Origin: Nonlabens sp.
GTDB lineage: Bacteria > Bacteroidota > Bacteroidia > Flavobacteriales > Flavobacteriaceae
Length of the DNA stretch: 64,000 bases
Direction of reading: 5' to 3'
Assembly: GCF_018401815.1 (NCBI RefSeq)
Contig: NZ_JAGYKG010000005.1
Span: 124,001 to 188,000, forward strand
Part shown: positions 54,842 to 62,938 of the stretch, one piece after another
How the letters are laid out: every line of letters starts with the position of its first letter
How positions within the stretch are numbered: position 1 is the first letter of the stretch
The notes under the pieces: generated by a model
What the model was told of the DNA's origin: nothing
Databases searched by the model: none
The model's input: only the letters and a program-made list of their open reading frames with translations
Made by a program: the position numbers and the translations under genes

Positions 54842-55934
54842 GGGTGCCTTTTATGGTGGTAGGTAATATAAACGGAAATTTACGAAGGAGCCACAGACCC
54901 CACCTCGTATAGGTCTTATTTAACAGTATTCCTTGCAGGATGCGTCCTATTTTTAATCGCTTGCGGAATGTTTTTTTCCACCTACGCGCATAATTTTTTA
55001 AGGCTTGTTCTCGGGACATATCATCGTTGAGGTATAGATATAGCTCTTCAAAAGCGATTTTGGCACTGTGAATAGCCATAGCCATTCCATTACCGCAAAG
55101 TGGATGTATCAAACCTGCTGTATCTCCTAACATCAGAATGTTGTTCTCTATAGGTTCTTTCTTTTCAAAAGAGATTTGAGAAATAGTAATAGGTTGTTCC
55201 CAAGCAGGGATGGCTTCTTTAAAAAAACTCTTTAAAAACTCATTTTTTGAAAGTACTTTTTTATTAAAATCAGTAACGTTCTTATGCTTTTTAAAAGATT
55301 CATAACTAGCGAGATAGCAAAGATTCACATGCCCATTTTCCACCTTGGAAACACCTGCATAACCGCCATCAAAGTTGTGTAATTCCACCAGACGATCACT
55401 TATAGAGTACTTGTAATGCATTTTAACGGCGAGCCATGGTGATTTTTGCTGTATAAATTTACGATCTAGTTTTTTATCTAACAAAGATCGTTTCCCAGTA
55501 GCCATAATAAATTGCTTACACTGCAAATGCTGAGAAGTAGTGCTGACTTGAAAAGTATCTTTGTCAAAAACAGCATTTACGACCTTATCTTGAAGGAAAT
55601 CGGCGCTTTTAATGGCTTTTTGATACAGTAGGTGATCGAGATGATACCTAGAGATTCCTTTACCTCCCTGAGGCAATGCGCATTCTATAGACCTATGACC
55701 AGCAATGGTGAATTTTAAGTGTTCTAAATCAACTGAGGATTCTCGATCCAGATCAATATCTAGTTCCTTTAGGAACCCGATGACTTCATTGCTCAAATAC
55801 TCCCCACACATTTTATGGCGTGGATACGCATCAGGATCAATAAACAGGACATTGAAATCTTTAGAAAACAAAATTGCCGCTGTAAGACCTGAAAGTCCTC
55901 CACCGGCAATAATTATATCGTATTCATTTTTCAC
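54825..55934 (-). CDS. FAD-dependent oxidoreductase, geranylgeranyl-reductase/hydroxylase-like
   Basis: 369 residues. The FAD-binding motif IIAGGGLSGLTAAIL lies at about 8-22 and GDTAGLIHPLCGNGMAMAIHSAKI near 270-293. The family includes aromatic hydroxylases and isoprenoid reductases. In srs-like systems the flavoprotein oxidises the phenolic ring. The start is GTG; no better start precedes the Rossmann motif. It overlaps the methyltransferase gene by 17 bases and is first in the operon. Confidence 0.88.
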   Translation of the reverse strand: MKNEYDIIIAGGGLSGLTAAILFSKDFNVLFIDPDAYPRHKMCGEYLSNEVIGFLKELDIDLDRESSVDLEHLKFTIAGHRSIECALPQGGKGISRYHLDHLLYQKAIKSADFLQDKVVNAVFDKDTFQVSTTSQHLQCKQFIMATGKRSLLDKKLDRKFIQQKSPWLAVKMHYKYSISDRLVELHNFDGGYAGVSKVENGHVNLCYLASYESFKKHKNVTDFNKKVLSKNEFLKSFFKEAIPAWEQPITISQISFEKKEPIENNILMLGDTAGLIHPLCGNGMAMAIHSAKIAFEELYLYLNDDMSREQALKNYARRWKKTFRKRLKIGRILQGILLNKTYTRWGLWLLRKFPFILPTTIKGTHGKPI

Positions 55935-55938
55935 TATT

Positions 55939-55946
55939 CAAAGATA
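55939..55946 (-). promoter_or_regulatory. Candidate -7 element of the polyketide operon
   Basis: TATCTTTG on the minus strand, 4 bases before the GTG start of the flavoprotein. If used, transcription would begin at or within the start codon. No TTG at the normal distance. Confidence 0.35.
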
Positions 55947-56068
55947 ATAGCTATTGATTTATTTACTATTAATTAGACGCTATATCTTTTAATGATGTCT
56001 TTCTTCTACACTTTAAAAATCAACACAACACTAAAAGAGTTAAAAAAACGTACTAAAATGATGGCAGT

Positions 56069-56101
56069 GGGTATTATGATACCCTGATAGGGTCAGGACC
56101 C
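56069..56101. other. Nested overlapping dyads upstream of the polyketide operon
   Basis: Four inverted repeats share bases in 33 nt: GGGTAT/ATACCC (56069-56084), ACCCT/AGGGT (56081-56093), CCTGA/TCAGG (56083-56097) and GGGTC/GACCC (56090-56101). Adjacent pairs exclude each other. It lies in the gap of 310 bases between the E1 gene and the flavoprotein start. No gene is seen in that gap. Confidence 0.5.
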
Positions 56102-56244
56102 AAAAAGAACAAAAGCAAATCCAATCATTAACGACCAAAGCAGATAGCGGTAATTATCTGCTGTATCAATAAATCAACTAATTTTCTATTTATAAGGTAC
56201 CTCAGAAGTGGTTTATTAGAAATATCCTGTTGATCCCATTAATT

Positions 56245-58245
56245 TTAATATTTCAATAACTCTTTTATTTTTTCCTTTAATCTTTTTGTGGGAAGGTAAT
56301 TACTTTCTAAGCTCTTTTCAAAAGGTATAGGCGTATCAATACTTCCTAACCTCATTACGGGGGCGTCTAGATATTCGAAGCATTCTTCACTAATAAAGGC
56401 TGCTATATCACTAATAACACTACCTGTTAGGTTGTCTTCAGTTAATAACAACACCTTGCCTGTTTTCTGAACTGATTTAATTATGGCCTCTTTGTCCAAG
56501 GGAACTAAACATCTTAAATCCAAAAGGTCTAAGGAAAGATTTTCTTCTTTTATAAGCTGTTTTGCCCAATGTACTCCTGCACCAAATGTAATGATAGTAG
56601 CATCCATACCTTCACAAACAGTCATTGCTTTCCCTAATTCTCTATTGTAATAACCCTCTGGAACTTCTTCGTAGACGGATCGATACAGTGCTTTGTGTTC
56701 AAAGAAAAGTACTGGATTTGGATCTTCTATAGAAGCGATTAATAAGCCCTTGGCATCTGCTGGGGAAGAAGGGTATACGATTTTAAGCCCTGGTACCGTA
56801 TAGAACCATGACTCATTGGTTTGAGAGTGAAAAGGCCCGGCTCCTACTCCAGCCCCACAAGGCATGCGGATCACCACATCTGCTGTTTGATTCCACCGGT
56901 AATAAGATTTAGCTAGATAATTGACAATCGGATTAAAGCCGCTGCTTACAAAATCGGCAAACTGCATCTCAACAACTGCTTTCATTCCCATAATACTCAG
57001 ACCCATTCCCACTTCTATAATAGCACTTTCACAAATAGGTGTGTTTCTTACGCGTTCTCTTCCGTACTTTTCAACAAAACCGTCAGTTATTTTAAATACT
57101 CCGCCATATTCTGCGACGTCTTGGCCCATGATTACTAAGTTGTCAAAGGCATCCATAGCTTCCTCTAGCCCATCTTTTATGGCATCTATTAACCTTATGT
57201 TGTGAGTAGAATTTCCCTGCGGCACCGCTTTAAATAGGTGTGGTGCAAATACGTCTGCGAGTTCTAGTTCTGTTGTTGAATGAGGTAAAGCTTTCGCGAA
57301 AGCGATATCAAGACCATCATTGATCTCCTGTTTAAACTCCTCACTCCAGTTGTCAATTTGCTCACTAGAAATAACATGATCTTCCAATAAGAATTTTTCA
57401 AATCTGGATAACGGGTCTCGTTGTTCCCAGTATTCTAGCAATTCATCAGGTACATATTTGGTCCCACTTGCCTCTTCATGACCTCTTCTTCTAAAGGTCT
57501 TGAACTCGATCAACACTGGATGAGGATTCTCGCGCATGTCGTTTAATATGGCCGAAACTTTAGTGTAAACTTCGATAATATTGTTCCCATCAATAATATG
57601 AGATTCCATACCATAACCCAATGCACGGTCTGCAAGGTGTTCACAATTATACTGTTCTGAAGTTGGGGTACTAAGTCCATAACCGTTATTTTCTATGCAG
57701 AAAAGTACCGGCAAACTCCAAACACTGGCTACATTAAGCGCCTCGTGAAAATCGCCTTCACTAGTTCCGCCTTCACCAGTAAAAACCGCTGTGGCTTTAC
57801 CAGTATTCTTCATCATTTGAGCAAGTGCAATACCGTCTGCAACCCCTAATTGTGGACCTAAGTGAGAGATCATCCCGACGATTTTATACTCTTGAGTTCC
57901 AAAATGAAAACTTCGGTCGCGGCCTTTGGTAAAGCCTTCTGCCTTCCCTTGCCACTGTGCAAAAAGCTTCCATAAAGGTATTTCTCGAGAGGTAAAAACA
58001 CCTAGGTTTCTATGCATAGGTAAGATGTACTCATCCTTTTGCATAGCAGCCGTAAGACCTATTGAAATTGCTTCCTGACCTATTCCAGAAAACCATTTAG
58101 AAATACGTCCTTGACGCAAGAGTATTAACATCTTCTCTTCTATCAGTCGAGGCAATAGCATTTTTTTATATAAATCTATAAGCACCTTATGATCTAAGGC
58201 ATTGCTGTAGAGTTTTTTTAAGTCTGTTTGATCTGTATCTATCAT
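56245..58245 (-). CDS. Fused branched-chain 2-oxoacid dehydrogenase E1 (alpha-beta)
   Basis: 666 residues. The N-terminal half (about 1-320) is E1-alpha with the thiamine-PP motif GEGGTSEGDFHEALN...IENNGYG; the C-terminal half (about 335-666) is E1-beta (MGQDVAEYGGVFKIT, RMPCGAG, GPFHSQTNESWF). Fused E1 of this type serves 2-oxoisovalerate and related branched-chain substrates, giving acyl-CoA. Its neighbours suggest supply of branched starter units, as an inference. E2 and E3 genes are not in the window. A palindrome copy encodes IAFAKALPH at the joint of the halves. Confidence 0.9.
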   Translation of the reverse strand: MIDTDQTDLKKLYSNALDHKVLIDLYKKMLLPRLIEEKMLILLRQGRISKWFSGIGQEAISIGLTAAMQKDEYILPMHRNLGVFTSREIPLWKLFAQWQGKAEGFTKGRDRSFHFGTQEYKIVGMISHLGPQLGVADGIALAQMMKNTGKATAVFTGEGGTSEGDFHEALNVASVWSLPVLFCIENNGYGLSTPTSEQYNCEHLADRALGYGMESHIIDGNNIIEVYTKVSAILNDMRENPHPVLIEFKTFRRRGHEEASGTKYVPDELLEYWEQRDPLSRFEKFLLEDHVISSEQIDNWSEEFKQEINDGLDIAFAKALPHSTTELELADVFAPHLFKAVPQGNSTHNIRLIDAIKDGLEEAMDAFDNLVIMGQDVAEYGGVFKITDGFVEKYGRERVRNTPICESAIIEVGMGLSIMGMKAVVEMQFADFVSSGFNPIVNYLAKSYYRWNQTADVVIRMPCGAGVGAGPFHSQTNESWFYTVPGLKIVYPSSPADAKGLLIASIEDPNPVLFFEHKALYRSVYEEVPEGYYNRELGKAMTVCEGMDATIITFGAGVHWAKQLIKEENLSLDLLDLRCLVPLDKEAIIKSVQKTGKVLLLTEDNLTGSVISDIAAFISEECFEYLDAPVMRLGSIDTPIPFEKSLESNYLPTKRLKEKIKELLKY
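57290..57303. repeat. Dispersed palindrome copy 13 (in CDS)
   Basis: Exact GCTTTCGCGAAAGC, read on the minus strand as AFAKA in the linker between E1-alpha and E1-beta. Confidence 0.9.
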
Positions 58246-58262
58246 TAGTATGAACTGTATTT

Positions 58263-58270
58263 CAAATGTA
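58263..58270 (-). promoter_or_regulatory. Candidate -7 element of the E1 gene
   Basis: TACATTTG on the minus strand, giving a leader of about 10 bases. It shares the 106-base divergent gap with the PAP2 gene promoter. Confidence 0.4.
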
Positions 58271-58324
58271 AGATAATCTGTCTACTTCCTTTCAGGTTGT
58301 GGTTAAAGAGTACCTATCATTTAC

Positions 58325-58332
58325 TAACTTTG
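58325..58332 (+). promoter_or_regulatory. Candidate -7 element of the PAP2 gene
   Basis: TAACTTTG with a TTG 25 bases upstream (58297-58299; slightly long). The predicted leader is about 12 bases. Confidence 0.42.
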
Positions 58333-58351
58333 TATCAACAATCAAAGTTCC

Positions 58352-59110
58352 ATGAAACAGCTTCTTTTATCTCTCTTTTTATTCTATTCATGTAACTGCC
58401 AAAGCCAACAAAAAGTAGCTGATTCCCTCCCATTTCAAGAAAAAGTAGCTTTTAAAGGCACTTCTCTGTTGTTGCCTCTTGGATTAATGAGTTACGGTAT
58501 TCTAGGAATTAAGAATGATCCTGTTAGAAAATGGGACCGAGATATTAGAAAAAGTTTACATCCTAATGGAGCCAAAACCATGATAGATGACTATATTATG
58601 TTCTCTCCTATTGCAGCAACTTACGGGCTTGACCTTTTAGGTATAAAAGGGCGAAACAATATGCTTAATAAAAGTATTATTTTGGGAACCTCTACTCTAT
58701 TGTTATATTCCAGTGTGAATATCGTCAAGAACAATACCAACATAAGAAGACCTAGCGGAAGGTCTCAAAGCAGTTTTCCTTCTGGTCATACAGCGATTTC
58801 ATTTATGGCAGCAGAATTCCTGCATCAAGAATACGGTCACGAATCACTATGGTACAGCATAGCTGGGTATTCTATAGCAACAACAACTGGTTTTTTACGT
58901 ATATATAATGATAAACATTGGTTCAGTGATATTTTGGCAGGAGCTGGAATCGGAATTTTATCTACAAAAATCGCTTACTGGCTGTATCCTTTACTAAAGA
59001 ATGTTATCTTTAAAAACAGAAATAAAACACTAGAATCTCAGGTAAAGGTTCAATTTACCCCATTGTACACTGGTAATGAGTTGTTACTTGCTACTTCACT
59101 GAGATTTTAA
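58352..59110 (+). CDS. PAP2 family phosphatase
   Basis: 252 residues. A signal peptide or first helix (MKQLLLSLFLFYSCNCQSQ) and several hydrophobic helices surround the three PAP2 motifs: KNNTNIRRP, PSGHTA and RIYNDKHWFSDILAG (His and Asp of the third motif). Such enzymes dephosphorylate lipid phosphates, undecaprenyl-PP or phosphatidylglycerophosphate. The lipid substrate is not predictable from this sequence. Confidence 0.88.
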   Translation: MKQLLLSLFLFYSCNCQSQQKVADSLPFQEKVAFKGTSLLLPLGLMSYGILGIKNDPVRKWDRDIRKSLHPNGAKTMIDDYIMFSPIAATYGLDLLGIKGRNNMLNKSIILGTSTLLLYSSVNIVKNNTNIRRPSGRSQSSFPSGHTAISFMAAEFLHQEYGHESLWYSIAGYSIATTTGFLRIYNDKHWFSDILAGAGIGILSTKIAYWLYPLLKNVIFKNRNKTLESQVKVQFTPLYTGNELLLATSLRF

Positions 59111-59139
59111 TTACAGAACTTCTAATACTATTTATTATC

Positions 59140-60090
59140 ATGACTAATATTCCAAGTGTAGATCTAGCTGACTTTTTAAGCGAGGATCCTAAGAGAAAAC
59201 AAAAATTTATCAACGAGATAGGCGCTGCTTATGAAGACATAGGCTTCGTCGCTTTAAAAAACCACTTCTTATCTGATGAATTGGTGGAACAACTATATAC
59301 TGAAGTAGAGAAATTTTTTCAACTTCCTAAAGATACTAAACTCGGTTACGAACGCGAGGAGTTGAATGGCCAGCGCGGTTATGTATCCTTTGGAAAGGAA
59401 CATGCCAAAGGTAAGAAGGAGGGCGATTTGAAGGAATTTTGGCATTTTGGACAGGAAGTGTCAGCAGATGCACAGTTAGAAGAAGTCTATCCAGATAACG
59501 TACCAGTTAAGGAACTTCCAGAATTCAACAAAATAGGAATGCAAGCCTTTCGCATGTTAGAGAAGACCGGTATTTATGTGCTCAGAGCCTTATCGCTTCA
59601 CATAGGTTTAAAAGAAAACTATTTTGATCATTGGGCGAGTAACGGGAACTCCATCTTAAGACCTATTCATTACCCACCAATCACCAGCGAACCAGATAAC
59701 GCCGTAAGAGCTGGAGCACATGGAGATATCAACCTTATTACTTTATTAATGGGTGCAAGTGCACCAGGATTACAAGTTCAAAATCGCCAAGGCGAATGGA
59801 TGGATGCTATTGCTCAAGAAGATGAGCTGGTCATTAATGTAGGTGATATGCTGCAACGCCATACCAATAATAAACTGCGCTCCACCATCCACAGAGTGGT
59901 GAATCCGCCACGTGAATTGTGGCATACGAGCCGCTATTCCATCCCTTTTTTCTTACATCCACGTAGTGATATGAAATTGGATTGCTTAGAGGAGTGTGTG
60001 GATGAGAACAACCCAAAACAATACGAAGACATTACGGCAGGCGAATTCTTATACCAGCGACTTGTGGAGATTGGCTTAATTAAAAAATAG
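59140..60090 (+). CDS. Isopenicillin N synthase family 2-oxoglutarate/Fe(II) oxygenase
   Basis: 316 residues. The jelly-roll core shows the iron ligands His194 and Asp196 (GAHGDINLITLL) and His251 (STIHRV), and the cosubstrate pair Arg265-x-Ser267 (TSRYSIPFF). The N-terminal DIOX-N part (about 1-130) fits. It is probably a dioxygenase or hydroxylase of unknown substrate. The gap to PAP2 is 29 bases, so they may be cotranscribed. Confidence 0.88.
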   Translation: MTNIPSVDLADFLSEDPKRKQKFINEIGAAYEDIGFVALKNHFLSDELVEQLYTEVEKFFQLPKDTKLGYEREELNGQRGYVSFGKEHAKGKKEGDLKEFWHFGQEVSADAQLEEVYPDNVPVKELPEFNKIGMQAFRMLEKTGIYVLRALSLHIGLKENYFDHWASNGNSILRPIHYPPITSEPDNAVRAGAHGDINLITLLMGASAPGLQVQNRQGEWMDAIAQEDELVINVGDMLQRHTNNKLRSTIHRVVNPPRELWHTSRYSIPFFLHPRSDMKLDCLEECVDENNPKQYEDITAGEFLYQRLVEIGLIKK

Positions 60091-60150
60091 GTTTTCGCTT
60101 AAAGAACTTTGTCGTCTGTAGCATTTAGCTCTAGCGATAACTTATTATAA

Positions 60151-60188
60151 TAAAGTCCACTGGAAGTTGCTTCTAGTGGACTTTTTTT
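60151..60188 (+). terminator. Rho-independent terminator after the oxygenase gene
   Basis: Stem AAAGTCCACTGGAA / TTCTAGTGGACTTT with one G-U pair and a 5-base loop, then seven T. Confidence 0.85.
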
Positions 60189-60194
60189 GTGGAC

Positions 60195-60208
60195 GCTTTC
60201 GCGAAAGC
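60195..60208. repeat. Dispersed palindrome copy 14 (intergenic)
   Basis: Exact GCTTTCGCGAAAGC with C/G flanks (16 bases), 6 bases after the terminator. Confidence 0.9.
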
Positions 60209-60593
60209 GGAAAACATCAAATCACGATGACAATAGGTTCTGTTGGTGAGGGATTTTTTCTTATTACCTTAGAAGTGGTTTCAATTTCTTAAATTGGATT
60301 GTTGAAATAAATACATAATATGCAGGCCATAGATTACTTGTGGCAGTGTTATTTGAGCGGTCTTTGGAAGCGGCTCAACTAGAAATCGTATACGATGGTT
60401 TTCCACAGGAAATGAAGCGCCTAACTCTGCTAATGTCCTGTTTCTATTAATAGCAAATAAAGTATTTTAAGTAGAAACTGCCACCTTTAACAGAGCCCTA
60501 TATTTTTTCCTCCTCTTTTTCTTAGAATCGAACCCTTTATCAAAACGCATCAAAACGTCTTGTTAAACCCTTAAAATTGGCTCTTTAAATCCA
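60209..60593. other. Intergenic stretch, nothing recognised
   Basis: About 385 bases before the PLP enzyme gene, with no coding frame. An AT-rich part near 60.5 kb precedes the -7 element. Confidence 0.45.
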
Positions 60594-60601
60594 TATTTTT
60601 G
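60594..60601 (+). promoter_or_regulatory. Candidate -7 element of the PLP enzyme gene
   Basis: TATTTTTG, predicting a leader of about 13 bases. The nearest TTG is 14 bases upstream, shorter than usual. Confidence 0.4.
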
Positions 60602-60620
60602 CGTACTTAAAGTAACTCCT

Positions 60621-62468
60621 ATGTCCGACAGTAACGTGCTCCATTATATCAAAGAAGTTTTAGAAAACATGCCTAAAGACTGGATAGGTCTGACAACGCA
60701 TCGACTAGATCTCTATGAGGAAAAACTGGCTAAAATTCAATTTTTAGAGCAGTTCGAGACCTTGTTTGAAGCTGATAATACGCAAACTTCTTCTCTAAGT
60801 ATTCTGCCTACTGCCTACGATTATATTCGCTTGGGACATCCTCTATCTTCTATATTAGAATGGGCCATTGCTCAATTGAATCATACGGAGTCTGATCATG
60901 TAATCAGTTTTGCATCAAAGACAATTCCTGTTTTAGCGGTACTTAGAAAAAACTTATTGGATCAAAAAAGCACCCGAATTCTGTACACTAGTGAATTGCC
61001 AGAACTGTTGGACACTGATATATTAAGAGTTGTTTATGGCTATAACTTTGAGTTGTGCCAAGTGGATGATCTTGAAAAAGTTGCTGCATTTGATGGCAGC
61101 AGCATTTATATTTCCCAAAAAAATGACCTATGTAGTTTTGATCTTAACCCAAACATTGATTTCTTTATCAATGTTCATCCTTATTTAGGAAGTATTCTAT
61201 TGGTGAACGGTTCAAAAAACGAATCTTATATTGCAGATATTCAGCATGTAAGAAGAAGGGAGACTATAGCCATGACTCCAGCCGATTCTCACACTGCGTT
61301 AACATCATTGGTTCAAAAAAGTCTTTTAGAAGACAGGGATATTTCTGCTGTAGAATCCAATAAAAAAAGTGTCTTAGCATCTATTGCCAGTGTTACTGGT
61401 TCGCATACCAAAGCTCTAGTAGGTTCTTGTGGATTATCTGTTCAATATGCGATCATGATGGGGCTGATAGATGAAGCATTAGAAAAACATCCTGGTAAGG
61501 CAATTAAATTTATAGTCCCTCCTAATTGTTATGGTGGCACAAATGATCAAGCGAGACGAGTAGCAGCTTGCCTTAGTACCGTTGAAGTAGTGGATTTACC
61601 AGTGGATGGGGACAACGACATGGTTAACAGTATCGATAGCATTTTAAATCAACTAGCTCATGAAGATGCGATACCTTATATCATTGCTGAGATCCCAACC
61701 AACCCTAGAGTTGAAGTTCCTGATCTTATTCAGCTTAAAGCGGTCTTAACAAAAGAGCGCACCACCCATACGGGGGAGCCTGCGATAGATCCTGTTTTTA
61801 TTTTAGATCAAACTTTTTGTCCTAATGTTCACTTTTTAGGAGATGGGAAAATACTTTCTAGCATAAGAACTATATCTTATGCTAGTGGATCAAAATTCCC
61901 AAGTGGTGGTCAATGTACTGCTGGATACTGTGTAGGAAACAAAAAAACGGTTTCCTTGATGGAAAAGGTGGAAAAGCATTTAATTTTCTGTGATAATGAG
62001 GCGACTGATTTGCAATATGAAATACTAGCAAGACAATTGCCTTCTATGAATCAACGTATCAGTGATGCTTATAAAAACACTCGCGAATTTGTAGATTTCA
62101 TAGGTAAAACTTTGCCTGAGGCTAAAATCAATTTTGTTTCTGAAGAACTAGCAGATCAAGGCTTCACCCCATCGGTATTTTCATTGGACCTTCCCACCAA
62201 AGGATCCACAGATGAAGAAAGAGAATCTTACAAAAGGGCGTTGAATCTTCAATTGATCCATTTAATGATTGCAGAAATCCCAGACGAAAGTAAATTTTGT
62301 GTGAGCTATGGTCAATTAGAAGGATGTTACTGGACGGTGCCTGCCACCTCTACACAAGGAACTACTAAAGAGGGTGATAAGGATTATATTGTACGTGCCT
62401 CTCTGTCACCAAATTTAGATCTAGAACGACATAAAAAAGTGTTTTTAGAATTTGTGGAGCAAATCTGA
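60621..62468 (+). CDS. Large PLP-dependent enzyme of the Cys/Met metabolism family
   Basis: 615 residues, much longer than the usual 380-400 of cystathionine gamma-synthase relatives. The first 200 residues or so form an N-terminal extension, then the PLP fold type I domain. Visible: FIVPPNCYGGTNDQARR, ILDQTF (PLP Asp) and SYASGSKFPSGGQ (Schiff-base Lys in SxSK). A gamma-elimination or gamma-replacement reaction in sulfur amino-acid metabolism is likely. The role of the extension is unknown. Confidence 0.82.
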   Translation: MSDSNVLHYIKEVLENMPKDWIGLTTHRLDLYEEKLAKIQFLEQFETLFEADNTQTSSLSILPTAYDYIRLGHPLSSILEWAIAQLNHTESDHVISFASKTIPVLAVLRKNLLDQKSTRILYTSELPELLDTDILRVVYGYNFELCQVDDLEKVAAFDGSSIYISQKNDLCSFDLNPNIDFFINVHPYLGSILLVNGSKNESYIADIQHVRRRETIAMTPADSHTALTSLVQKSLLEDRDISAVESNKKSVLASIASVTGSHTKALVGSCGLSVQYAIMMGLIDEALEKHPGKAIKFIVPPNCYGGTNDQARRVAACLSTVEVVDLPVDGDNDMVNSIDSILNQLAHEDAIPYIIAEIPTNPRVEVPDLIQLKAVLTKERTTHTGEPAIDPVFILDQTFCPNVHFLGDGKILSSIRTISYASGSKFPSGGQCTAGYCVGNKKTVSLMEKVEKHLIFCDNEATDLQYEILARQLPSMNQRISDAYKNTREFVDFIGKTLPEAKINFVSEELADQGFTPSVFSLDLPTKGSTDEERESYKRALNLQLIHLMIAEIPDESKFCVSYGQLEGCYWTVPATSTQGTTKEGDKDYIVRASLSPNLDLERHKKVFLEFVEQI

Positions 62469-62713
62469 TAAAATCTCATCTAAGCAGGACTCCTTAAAGA
62501 AAAGGTATACGAAGTAGTTGTGTTTACTAATTGGAGATGGCCTAAAAGACTATTTGGTATTCCAAATAGCTTGTTTTTAAAAGCGCCAAAAACCATAAGC
62601 TTGGTTTTGCGGCTTTTATATCGAGTTTTAAATGACGTAGCAATAGAATTAAAAGCCTGTGAATAAAGCAGACTTCTTCCAACTCAACTATATTGCACAA
62701 GTAAATCAGTATT

Positions 62714-62938
62714 ATGAAATTAAACTTATTGTCTTGCGATGCTCTAAGACCAGAGAGAAGAGCCATAGCCCAATGTATTGTAGAGATTTCATTTCTAATG
62801 AGTGCCTCTTTATCAAACGAATTGACCGATATTCTTCTTGAAGGAGATGCGGTAGAAATTGAGGTTGAGGATAAAAACACGGCAACTGCTCTAAGATCAC
62901 TGCGCAAACTAAGTATCGACTACGAGATTATAGAATAA
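62714..62938 (+). CDS. Small protein, unknown
   Basis: 74 residues: MKLNLLSCDALRPERRAIAQ, a middle helix and an acidic end VEIEVEDKNTATALRSLRKL then SIDYEIIE. The ending resembles a beta-alpha-beta fold such as ACT-like or ribosomal L7/L12-like small domains, but I do not recognise a family. An opposite-strand frame (62542-62907) is less coherent. It begins 245 bases after the PLP enzyme stop. Confidence 0.5.
   Translation: MKLNLLSCDALRPERRAIAQCIVEISFLMSASLSNELTDILLEGDAVEIEVEDKNTATALRSLRKLSIDYEIIE

Noticed and set aside
62542..62907. Minus-strand frame of 121 codons overlapping the small plus-strand gene
   Set aside because: Composition is poor (Leu/Ile-rich tail, Ser-rich head) and the plus-strand 74-residue frame is more protein-like.
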